Shown here one piece after another: positions 33,726-45,701 of a stretch of DNA of 64,000 bases. Positions within the stretch are counted from its first letter, which is position 1, and every line of letters starts with the position of its first letter. The translations under genes were made by a program, and so were the position numbers. The stretch comes from Hydractinia symbiolongicarpus (taxonomy: Eukaryota; Cnidaria; Hydrozoa; Anthoathecata; Hydractiniidae), in contig NC_079879.1 in assembly GCF_029227915.1 (NCBI RefSeq), positions 7,316,001-7,380,000 of the forward strand, read 5' to 3'. Below the pieces are notes generated by a model. That model worked only from the letters and a program-made list of their open reading frames with translations. It did not search any database and was not told the DNA's origin.

Positions 33726-36700
33726 TTATGACTCACCGTAATCACTATAAAGTTCCATGAGAGGCTGCGAAAGTCTTGCGTCGCAAGTAGGTAATTTGTT
33801 ACGGCTATAATACCTTAGTAAATCTGAAAGTTCGTGAAATTTAGGCTCAGGTACATCGTGTAGAAATTTTTGATTCTAAAAATAAAGAGCTTTAATCATA
33901 AGTTCACCAGAATAAATTGCATACGCCATTTTCAAATTTTGTTATTACGAAAAGAAATGCCTATTCCCCTTAAAAAAAATTCTAAAATAAAAATACTTTT
34001 TTTAAACGTAACAACATTGTTCGCCGTGAAACAAAACGACTCAAACTAAAACGCAAAAAGTCAGTTTCTCTATGTTAAGAGAAGTTTAAAGTTGGTTGCA
34101 TTGGGCAATAAAATGGTTATGCTATGCTATCAGTTGATGAGAATTGATAAATCTTTGATAATCCAACAAACAAACACAAAATACGTTTCTAACATGCTTT
34201 GTATGTGAAAATCACGCAATAGCAATAAATTTATAAAGATGGCTGACAAGCTGTGTTACAACAAGTCGTTTAAGTATTAACAGATTTTTTTTAACAAACA
34301 GCTAAGAATACAACTTATAGATTTGCGTCGGGTTTCAGAGACTGTTAAAATGGAATTCATAGGGTTATTTTTTAAAAAAAAACAGTTTTACAACTGTTAA
34401 CCATTTGTAGAAAATGTCATGATATATTGTACAAGGATTTTTGGGTATCATGGGTAATTGGACATAATTTGAATTAAAACGAACAAAAAATAACATGCTA
34501 GCAACATCACACATGAATACTTTTACCTAAGATAGCTTTTTATTATTTTTAGTCAAGTTTATACAGCCTTCAAATCCTGGTTTGGGTAAGGTATCAACTG
34601 TGGAAAACATATTGAGAACATATTTAATATTAAGAAAAAATTGTATAGAATTTATATCAAAAAGTGCCAAAAAATACCAGAAAATATTATCCAACGCTTA
34701 CTACAGTTTCCTTAAAAAATTATTAAAATTAAACGACAAAAATAATTTTTGGCGCATACAGTTTGAAATAGATCGCCATTATTGAACCTAAAGCAAAACC
34801 ACCTATGCTAAATCTCGATGCGGATGTTATCAATTCGATATGCATACCTCTCTACAAAAAATGATGTAGTGCTTGCAACTTGAGCCAGTGTAAACACTCA
34901 ACACATTCGACACGTCTTTCTAAATGAAATGAAATAACATTTTAACGATTTTCACTATCAAGGCTAGTATTGCGAACTTCAAATGACAGGCACTAGCCCG
35001 GGGTTAAAAACAACAACAACACGTTATGTCAAGTTACTTATTGTCTGCAAATGTCTTGCTTGAAAGGAAAAAATTCTCGGTGTTTACACAACGTTTAAAC
35101 TGGAATTCAGTTTACTGCTACGTAACACAGGCTGCTTAGTAAAAGGAACCACTCAATCATACATACACAGAACTTTTAAAAGAACTTGCATAAGATAGTT
35201 ATAGCGTCCTGATTATAACAAATCCAAGAATACATTTTTTTCGAGCTAATAATACGACAGAAGAGTGTACTAAGAAAAAGGAATGATGTTGAGCGATCGT
35301 GAAACATTATATAAATAAATTGTAAATATAAATGTCGAACTCGGCTATTGCGAGGAAACGGGAACCGTATATTACTACACAGAAAACTTATTATTTATTA
35401 TTGGCTTTAGTCTGAGGTGTTCTTATTTCTTTCATATGTTCAGCTTAAAATTGTTCCGATTTTGTTTATTTTTTTATTTACCAGTATTTCTCTTAATTAT
35501 AGCCGTTGTCTATTCGTCGACTAAAACCAAGTGGTGCTAAGTCACGGAGATTCGACTAGTTCCAAAAATCTAATTTTAAGTTTTGCAAATTAATACCAAT
35601 TGATCTTAAAAAAAATTCTGCCTTGAAAGATATATTTCACCATGTGTTTTCTGGCCAAGAGTAAAATTTCCAATGTTTTTGTATTTTTCAGCCAATCCCA
35701 ATCTCATTCTTCTTATAAAAAGGTTATTAGGTAACACAGTGTCTCATTATTACACATATATAAGACGACCGACACCCATTTTTTACTCGTTGTTTGCTAT
35801 AAGTTAATACACGCTAATAAAGCCACCATACCCCATTATTTCTCACAATATACACACCAGCTCTACCATTTTCAACAAGCAGTCTAAAAAATTTAAATAA
35901 AAACAGTCACTTTTAAATCCTCTGCCAATTCCTGCAAAAGCATGTTTGAAATTTAGTAACTTCAAACGACGCCTTTTGTCCTTGCAACTGACTCCCTAGC
36001 AAAGATATATTTTAGCAGTGGAAACTAGCCTTTAAACCACGTTTTTTAAAACTGACTCCCTAGCAAAGATATATTTTAGCAGTGGAAACTAGCCTTTAAA
36101 CCACGTTTTTTAAAACTGACTCCCTAGCAAAGATATATTTTAGCAGTGAAAACTAGCCTTTAAACCACGTTTTTTAAAACTGACTCCCTAGCAAAGATAT
36201 ATTGTAGCAGTGGAAACTAGCCTTTAAACCACGTTTTTTAACAACTCACATAGAAAATACTGATCGGTGTTTGTTTTTCGTTCATACAGCTCATGTTAAA
36301 CTTTAATTTATAAGTAAAAACATAATGCTTCTTTCATATGTTGAGTGCAACAAACATTAAGAATCTTTGGGACGTATTTATATCAAAGCTATTTAAGCAC
36401 AGTATTACCACTCTCAAATTTTAAAAGTTAATCTTTTTATTCTATGAGGATTATATCAGGCAACTCCTTTAATTTATTTATTCATTTATTTTTTTAAGAT
36501 GAAAGACAATGATAAAACATAAAACTTACTTTTCAGCTTCATTTCTTTGCATCTTTTCATTGATCTTAATCTCTGGCAACAGTTTGAGGTAGTCATTCTA
36601 AGTGAACAAAAAGGTTAACGCATTTACCAAGACTGAAACTTTAAAAGATGAAAGAAAAAAGACACATATTGTATTAGATAGTGATGAAGCATAACAATAC

Positions 36701-39700
36701 CAGGTCAGTATGTTAAGTGATTAGTCTTTGGGAACTAAATTTGGGCATCAAATTTTAACTTTAACCAATGTAAAGAACTTCAAAAACAGATTTTAAAGAA
36801 AGTAGTCAAATTTCAAAATATTAATTTTCATCAGCCTGAAGTAATTTTTTTCTAAGATGGTGTAGTAGTAGCGCATTCGAATTATAATCATAAGGTTTCA
36901 AGTTCGAGTCCTCACTCCAGCGCACCTTAAATGCAGTGTTGTCAGCTCATTTGGTGCCATCTACTGACCACTAACTGGCTTGTGTGGCAGGCAATTAAGT
37001 TAGAGCAATGCTATACATATCTCTGACGGTAATGTAACATAGTTACAGTCGGAGGAGAGGAAGAGCCAAACGTTAGGATGGAATCCCCAAGGACGTTCAA
37101 ACTTCTCGTTATTTACTTACTTACTTCTAATTTGTTCACGTCATAAACTTTACATTCATTTAGATCATCACAAAGCAAAGAAAAAACACGCACTATCTTT
37201 TTTATACACATTATTTTTTGAAAAATAATCAAGGTTCAATTTCCAAAATTCTAAAATAATGCTAAGGCTTGATCATCGGACACCATTCTTGTTGTGTAAA
37301 ATTTGAATTTGACGGCGTAGTGAAAAGTGCAACCAATCATGCATGTTTTAAAAATATATCACACATTGATTCCTTTTTATTGGATATTAACCTTGTCCTC
37401 ATTTATTCAACATTTTCTCAATGTCATCATATAAAAATTGGTTTTCTTTCAACAGTAAGGTATAAATTACTTATCAGAATTATATAAGGCTCAAAATGTA
37501 AGTTTTCTAAAAAAAATCAAACACACAAGTATGATTCCTATGAAAAAAAGAGTGCGAAAAAGAAGGTACATTAAAGATAAAAAATAGCACAAAACTCACA
37601 TCAGGAATAGCAGGCGGATGTGAACCAACCATATCCTTTTCCTAAAACAAAAACATCAACTTTCTCATACTGCATGTCAGCACTATTGAAAACAAAATGA
37701 TCATTTCCACAATCTTTTAACCTCTACTTTCGCTTCCACTTTCTGAAGATAATAAAAATTTTTATCTTGTTTAACTGTTATTTTAATGCCACTTAATAAA
37801 GAATACAAACAATAAAAGGTTCCCATAGCAACCTTTCATATTGTCATGTTGTTAAACAAAAATATTTCAGAGAGAACATTTAGAGCAGCAGACATTTGGA
37901 ATATGTAAAGAATGCCAAAATACCACGTGCTGTTTTCCATTCTTTTTTCTGTGTGGCAATTGTGGAGAATTTTTTGTCGGTATTTCCACCATTACGTCAT
38001 CTTTTTTAATTTCAGGTGGGTGTGGCTTCGTATATTCATATTGATTTTGTGTCTTTTCCGCATCTTTTTGTGTGACTTGTATCCAATCCTTTCAAGTAAA
38101 ATGAAAAAATCGTAAAAAACAACGAGCTTTATAAAATCCAGATTAAAATATTATCCTCTCAAAATGCAATGTCCTGATGTTACGTTGCTATGGTAATTCT
38201 TACTATGCCTGTTAAATCGTGTATGAGTGTTGTAATACAAGTAAATTGGGAAAAAACAAATGGCATTCTTAGCCATGGTACATAATTTGAGCATAATTAG
38301 CATTATATAAATTACACCAGACAAAGTTTTAACATGAAATTGTAACCATAAATTCAGCCATGGTACATAATTTGAGCATAATTAGCGTTATATAAATTAC
38401 ACCAGACAAAGTTTTAACATGAAATTGTAACCATAAATTCAGTCATTGTACATAGTATATATGTAAACTATCAAATAAAAAAAAATGTTTTTGAAATTTT
38501 GTCTTTCTGCGGATCCAGACTATTTACTCTCATCAGGTGGTTTGTGATACTTTGAGATCTGAATTACATCAAAACCAACTTCGTGTACTTTCCCTTGTAC
38601 ACGTGAAAAGTCATTCTTTTAAGAAAAACTATTATCACATAATAAAGCTCTAAAAGAAGATTAAAAACGGTGTTATATAAATTGACTTGTTGCGTAGCAA
38701 GTTAAAGTCTGTTAAATGCTAAAAAAATCCTAAATTTGATTCTGTTATCGTGATGCTTGAATTATAACTTGAATGGTTTGCTTACATGAACATGTGTGGT
38801 TTGAATGTCAGGATAGTTCAATTTTGCTTCTTTATTCGTATAATACATCCAGTACTAAAAAAAACATATAAAACATCTTGAACATAATACTACCTCAAGA
38901 TGAAGCTTACTATTTAGAGGTCATACATAATGAAATCTTGAGCTAAGACTGAGCAGGGAAAGGAATGCAAATTGTAGATGTCCTATGGTGTGGGAGGAGG
39001 GGGTATGTCACTGGGATGATCATCTTATGCTCTGTTGAAATTCTTCTTTTTCTTCAAATAAGTATAACAAACTTAGTGTGTGTACTTAAAAAAAGATAAC
39101 TTGCATTCATTATACCTTTAGAGGACGGTGATTTAACACTATCTTTACGAACAGTCAGAAGGGGGGTTAAGAAGGGTTGGTAGCTTTTGAACTATGTCCC
39201 ATTGGAGGAGGAGAAGGAGGAGGGACAGGTTTCCAACGAATTAGAATAAGGAGGGACAGGGGGAATCGACATATTAAGGGAACAGTATTTATAATGACCA
39301 CTTAGCAATAGCAGATTAGGATGTCTACTTATTTTCCTTACATTCCTGACATTTTTCCCAACAAAAAATTACAAACTCCCTTTTTATTTAGAGATTTTAA
39401 GCTGGTGTATAGCTTGTAGCTTATAATATTATTATAGTTTATTATATTAAAGCTATCATAAAAAGTTTGGATTACCTCTAAATGTGTAAATTCAATTCAA
39501 AAATATTAATTAAACAGATTGTAAAAAATTGATACCTCTTTTTTAAGAAAACCTTATTCAAACCTTATTCTGACAATATTTTAAATGACAAAGTGAACAC
39601 CCTAAGAATCGGGTAAAGGATGGTATCAGAATCTTTTCTTACCCTTTGGTCTCGTTCATTATCTGCAGCGAAGAAATAATCCCGCTGATGGCTAAATTGT

Positions 39701-42700
39701 TTACATTCTATAACAAACGCATATCTAAACCTTGGATCATGTACCGCAGGAGATGCACTAAAACAAAAAATCATCTATAAGTAAACAGATACACATTAAT
39801 ACATTGATCAAATATCAACATAACTTGGCACAAAAAAATACAAATTAGAGATAGAACTGACAACATATACATATACGTACAACATAATTAAAAGAAGATT
39901 ACCTGTAACCAGCCAGGGTAAACCCTCCTCTTGGTTTTTTACTGGTTTCTTCCAAGTAATACAGAAAGTAACCACGCACAATGATGCAAAAGCGAGGCTG
40001 CACTAAACCAAAGAAAATATAACAGATGCAGTTTTCATATTGAAGTCTATGAAAGACTAATTCTTAAGTATTACCCTTATTGCCTTTATTGTCAAATCAT
40101 TAAAATAGGTAAATATAATTGCATCTGCCAGAAATGTTTTCAGATGATGTCTCAGAGGAAAAGCAGACATAAACATTCCTAACTGAGTTACAAATTTAAA
40201 TTGTGATGAGTCCAGTTGCTCTAAGATCACTTATTCCATCTGCGCGAAGTGAAGATGGTTTGAAATACCCTTGGTTTGGTTATGATTTTATTTCGTACTC
40301 ACAACAAAAAATCACATGTTATACCGTTGCTGAAGGTACCGTGTTAAAATTCAGTTGGTCTTAAAAAAAGTCTCACCATTTGGTTTAAAACTTCCCTCCT
40401 AATTTGACCTGTCTAAGACAATAACTTGTGTGTTTGGACATTCTACAGTTGTATCTTTATATGCCTCTGAAAAGTTCGAAGTAGCCTAAGATTATCATTG
40501 CCTAGTTATTTTCATTTAGCAGGGTATGCACCTAGCTTAAATAATCTTTTACTTCTTCAGAATAATGCACCTCAGTTTTGTATCGCTTTTTTCACAACTA
40601 GCTATATAGTTCCCTGAGAAGCATAGTGTTACGTTGCTAGCTATGGATATCTGTCTTTCAATCAATATTTCCGGAATAATACTAACATGGTTTCTATGTT
40701 TTCTTAGCTAGGGAAGGTTTTAGCTATTAGTTAGTCACAGAGGTTGCATTACTTTTTTTAAGCTTCAACAATAGGTGGACATTGCAAATACTTTTTATTC
40801 AGTTCCTTTCGACTTATTGTCAATAAATTTAAATCTGATTTGTCAGGTTGATAATTTTTTTAGGTTGCTGTGAGTTATGGGCAATAACAACCGACTGAAC
40901 CCATTTTGTATTGCGAAATAGGTTTGGTCAGTTAAAAGAACTAGAACCAAAAAATATGTCTCCCCACAACCATTACCCACCATTATTGCTGTGCTTCACT
41001 TTGCTAGCCGTGTTATGATTATTAAATGTTTGTGCTTAAAGTTTACCTCCTGTTCCATAAAAAGTTTATCAAAAGCAACTTAAATTAATGTGCTGATGAA
41101 GGAAAATGTATATATACTAGTTGTTAGCCAGTGGAAAAATCCACGGGTTCCGCCCATCCTGTTTATACCGCATTGTGTGCGTCTCACTACTTGCGCAGCT
41201 AAGCTACCATTTTGCGTGACAGACAGACAGACGTATACCAGTATTATAATATAGATATTGCCCAAAACTTCGCAACTTTAACAGATAAATCTACTCAAGA
41301 GTTCGTGCTGAGTGACATAGTAAAGTATTTGTTAAGGCAGTGAAAATATTTTTTATCACTTTCTCTAAAACCACACTTAATGCTTAAGCCATGGCCTGAC
41401 GTATAGAAATTATTCGGTCGGACATCGATAAGAAATAGATATCGTATTAGGTAGTAGAAGATTTTAGAACAGCATAACTATTATCGAGGGACTAGCAAAA
41501 TCATACAATTTTCTATAAAAAAACAACACAGCATGTTTTTTTTTTAAAAACTTACAGTTGTGTTGCAATATTTCTAGGGAGTTTTGTTTTCTTCACATAC
41601 TTCACAACAATACATACCGACGTTATGTTATTGTTAAATTTGAACCAAAATTAAGTCCATTTAGACAAACCTTTTTTGTCACAGGAGTTATTAGAAATTT
41701 AACCAAAGAAAATGATTGTGGCTACCTTTCCAAAAATGGCCGTTGTAATACTCTAGCACATGTTGCTGGTTGATATTTTATCCAGCTTTTTGTTTTGGTG
41801 TTCGGTTTTTTCGAATCTAATGGCATTCAATAGAAGACTTTCATCGTGACGAGTGTTGCTTATAATCCCCAGACTTCTTACGCTAAACAACAGGAAAAAT
41901 AATGCAGGGGTAAGCCGTGGAAAGATGCCTCTACCTTTATTTTCAGGTAGAGGCATCTTTCGATTTTGAAATTAGAATACAGATTGCATGTAGTTTAGAT
42001 TTAGATCATATATCAGTGAAAAGATGCTAGTATTTTTAATTGTAATGATAATACTGCTTCTTAAACTTAAAGCTAGTTTTCAAAAACTTTTATAATTTTT
42101 GTAAAATTTATATGTTTTTTTCATGTCATAAATATTCTGAACATTAATTTTATGTCTAGTAAATATTTTCAGGTGGGTTTTCCTACTTGACAAAACACAT
42201 TTACTTTTGTAGCAAAACATGCACCTTTTCTCTGTTATTATAACAAGTTTTTTATAAGCAACCAAGTTGCAGTTTTAGACTGAGATTTGTCTCAAAAACT
42301 AACGACCACTAATCAATTGGACATACTGAAAATTTGGAAAAGTGAGCAAATACTAAGACTTAAATCTGAATAACCAAAAAAGCAAACTAGACAATTGTAA
42401 TAGATGTAACTATTGTAATTAATGTGTAGCAGGTACTATGCTAAGTAACTTGTAACTTTGAGGCACATTTAAACATTTATTTTACACATTGAAAGATTAT
42501 TTCTATGCATTTAAATTATTTTTACGCATTAAAATATTTTTATGCACTTCTCAGCCACCAGACAAAAATGATTTGTTGGTATAAAATATATGTCAAAAAT
42601 TGGTCAGTACAAAATATTACTCAGTGAGCAAAAATTTGGCCATTAATCACTGATTCGTTTTTAACGATGGGTTCGTCATTGTGGATTCTTCTCAAGCAAA

Positions 42701-43700
42701 TCTAATGCACAAGGCATTTTCGTTGTGCCCAACAGATTATCCTAGTAAAAAACCTAAGGACAAGCTTGATTTCTGTCATCTTTTATCATGAAATATATGT
42801 ACCTGGTAATAGGTACATGTTCTCCAGGTGTATCATAAAGCCTACACAGAGATGGTTTAAGATGAATGTTGTCCTTGTTTCACTTTATTTCAACCGTTGT
42901 CACAAAATTAGCTACAGGAAAATCAACTTTCAATAGTCAGGTGCCACAAAATGAATTTGTTGAAACAATTTATAATACACAATATAATGTACACTACAAA
43001 TAATAATACAGAAGCCTAAATCAGGTTTTTTAAGGCTAAATTTACATTAAAATCGCAGTTCTCTGCAGCATTGCAACCTCGCCTTGCATGACCTTATTTT
43101 TGTATACAACAGACAGAAAAAAGCAACATGCTCACATCAGCATGCCGCAATGTAAAAACATGCAGCAGTGTCACACCAAACACATGTGACACACCTAAGT
43201 GTTATTTTAAGCTGCTAAAATGGTAAAACTCAGATCGACATAATCAAATATCCATTAGTTCTAAGGCACTTTTTCCTGGTCTATTTTGTAATAATGTAGT
43301 GTAAAATACCCTCTTACACATTCAAAAATTAGGTTACAAACACACCAAATTTGTTACAAGATCACTTAGTTGTACTGTGCTTTTTCTTGTGTCTTCATTG
43401 ACACCATTTAAAAAAAATTTCCTTTAATAATTTTAATAAATAAAGTAATTCAACTTTGCTCTCAATTGCATTGGAGGCAAAACAAACCAAAAAAAACAAA
43501 AAACAACAACATGAATCAAAGATCCTTAATTAAATGTATAGCTACAACACATTATGGCAACATATAACATTTTCTGGCACAAATACTCAGTTGTTACCTC
43601 TCCCACTGTTGTTTCTCTTATTCAACCAACCACTACAACTTGGTTTGGCAGTCATTATTTGTTCAGCAGCTCCATGATCAAGTAATAGTTGAAGTGACAT
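33726..43700 (-). CDS. PH-SH2 adaptor protein, 3BP2-like, copy B
   Basis: Exons 43598-43700 (ATG), 39903-40002, 39643-39757, 37924-38088, 37722-37742, 37600-37641, 36530-36597, 35832-35883, 34848-34919 and 33726-33875 (TAA). All phases fit and total 888 bp, 295 residues. PH domain: PSCSGWLNKR, RFCIIVRGYFLYYLEE, TLAGYS, helix DWIQ (W108). The linker is only about 80 residues, the shortest of the four, Lys/Pro-rich, with one YEYTKPHPP motif and no YxxM. SH2: GVYIVRNNG with the binding arginine R219, CKHYIIF, and a C-terminus LLRYYSRNKLPTC extended by about 14 residues. The 21-bp and 42-bp exons are small and less certain than the rest. Introns hold a SINE and two local tandem repeats. The gene ends only 826 bp before the start of copy C on the same strand. 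Confidence 0.86.
35987..36242. repeat. 64-bp tandem repeat, four copies
   Basis: ACTGACTCCCTAGC recurs at 35987, 36051, 36115 and 36179, an exact 64-bp period with only a few substitutions. It lies in the intron between the SH2 exons 35832-35883 and 36530-36597 of adaptor gene B. Confidence 0.92.
36853..37127 (+). mobile_element. tRNA-derived SINE, family 2
   Basis: tRNA-like head AAGATGGTGTAGTAGTAGC with a B-box-like AAGTTCGAGTCC about 55 bp on. A unique body (TGGTGCCATCTACTGACC) and a TTAC microsatellite tail near 37110-37127 complete the element. It lies in an intron of adaptor gene B. Its body differs from the SINE at 6493-6851, so it is a second family. Not a functional tRNA, since the cloverleaf stems do not pair well. 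Confidence 0.65.
38271..38440. repeat. 85-bp direct tandem duplication
   Basis: Two nearly identical copies, 38271-38355 and 38356-38440, start AGCCATGGTACATAATTTGA and end ACCATAAATTC, with one visible difference (AGCATT/AGCGTT). Within an intron of adaptor gene B, upstream of the exon at 37924-38088. Confidence 0.92.
41117..41255 (-). mobile_element. Helitron-like non-autonomous element, copy H2 (complete ends)
   Basis: On the minus strand it begins TCTATATTATAATAC preceded by A, contains a GTCTGTCTGTC run, and ends with a hairpin (CCGTGG...CCACTGG), CTAACAA and CTAG followed by T. A/T flanks with a TC start and CTAG end match Helitron insertion. Lies in intron 1 of adaptor gene B. Confidence 0.65.
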
Positions 43701-45701
43701 AATATTATACTTCTGCTATAATCTCTTTCGATTTTACTTGCTCATTACTCTACAATAACAAAGATAGTTAAAAATGAAAATAAAAGACATATAATTTTTT
43801 TTTCTAATTTCTCAATTAACAAAGTTTCGTCTTCTCAAGATGCAATAAAACATTTTTTCCATAATCTATTATAGGGTATACCAGAACACAAAGATACACT
43901 ATAAACAGGCTTTTGCAGAAAGATTTTGCCATCTGCACAGTAAAAAGCAAAAAGTGTTTTCAGGTGTGCTAAAATGTCCAGCATCCTATAAAATTGGAAA
44001 TTTTGTATGTGCTATCAATAACTTGTCCCTCCGGAAAAAGTCTGTATAAAAAAAAGCATTGAACAATTTTTATATACAATTACTGAATAAATATCAGTTT
44101 TGAAATAAATACAAATGCTTTAAAACTTTATAAGAAATAATTTTTATTCTTCAAATTTGATAAAAATTATAATGGTGGTAAAAATATAACAAAATCTTAA
44201 ACAAAAATAAAACAAGTGCATAATACATAACTTGAAAGGCAAAGTTTTAAAAGGACCAAACGTTGTAGGAAAATTTTGTCTTGCTGAGATTGTTTAAAAA
44301 GTCAGACTAGAATTGTTGAATTTTTATTGCTAGACAGAACCGACTTTTCGATAACCCGATATCTTGTTCTGTAGAATATCTCGTATGCCTAAATTCTATT
44401 TATCTATGTTTTTGCATTGCATAATAACATAATTATACAAAATAAAAATATAATTAAAGCAAAAAAATTTATTGCAACAATTAATATTTACATCATTGAT
44501 TTTACCCAAAGTGTCCCTAATCTTCTAAAAAAACTTTTATTCACAAGTAGCTTGATCTATACGACACAATCTATTTTATGGTCCCATCCAAAAAATAGTT
44601 AAAGTATTCTAGAATATTTGGAGAGGAAGTGCTGGAATTGAAAAAAGCAGGAAAAACCTTCCTGGTTCTTTTAAGAGATAATACCCAGAGTAAACAATTG
44701 AAATAATTATCTTTACCTATTTTAAGGAAGCTGAATTTCCACTAGGATAATTATTCTATGCCTAGAAAACAGGTCTTTTTTTCACTACAAAAATTCTTTC
44801 AGAAGCCGTCAGCTCTGCAGAAAATACAAAGTTGAACTCACTTTAACCTTTTCTTTTACTCACAACTCCATCTTCCAATGATAATATATACAAAAATGTT
44901 TGTATTATGTAAACATGAAAGTGAAAAATATTTTTCAGCAAACATATTTTACTTTTTTCTTCTTCCTTTTTTTTGGGGGGGAAGGAGGTTAGGGTTACAT
45001 GGCAAGTAAGAACACAATTTTTTCTATACGAAAAGGCCAAAAACACAAATTCTTTTTAGGGTGGCTTTTTGTAAAATAACAATACACGTTGTTGATCTAC
45101 CTAGTCGAAAATCAGCTTTATTCTTACCACATTCTGAAGAAAATATAAAAATAGATAAAATAAGAATTCTGTTTATTTCCATTGCTTTAACATTTTTGGG
45201 CATTTTTTAAAAAATTTTGCTTAGACATTTTTCTAAAAAATTTCACTTTAGCCATTGTTTGCATTAATATACTAAGATGGACATTGCTAATTGACAAGCA
45301 TTCGATCTTTTTACTTTGCAGTAACTTCCTTTCACATAAAGAAAAAGAACCACATCAGAGGCTTTTTTCAACTTTTTTAACTTAAAATCATAGTTATTAT
45401 TCTCAATCTTAATCATTCGAAAAATCTCTAGTAATAAATGTAAAAGTTTAGAAAAATAACTTATTTAAAAACAGTGAAAAATCATGGCGAAAAAATAATA
45501 TAAAAAATACAAAACTGACACCAGCTTTTAAATTATAATGCAACAACAAAATGAACCTAAACCATGTTTTAACATGCAAATAAACAAAAATTTCATAAAC
45601 TAAGAAAAAAAAACTACCAAGTGATAATAATTAAAATATAAACATGCACAAAACAAAAAATATCTTGACATGCTAGCAAAAAGATTTGAATCTTCAATTA
45701 A

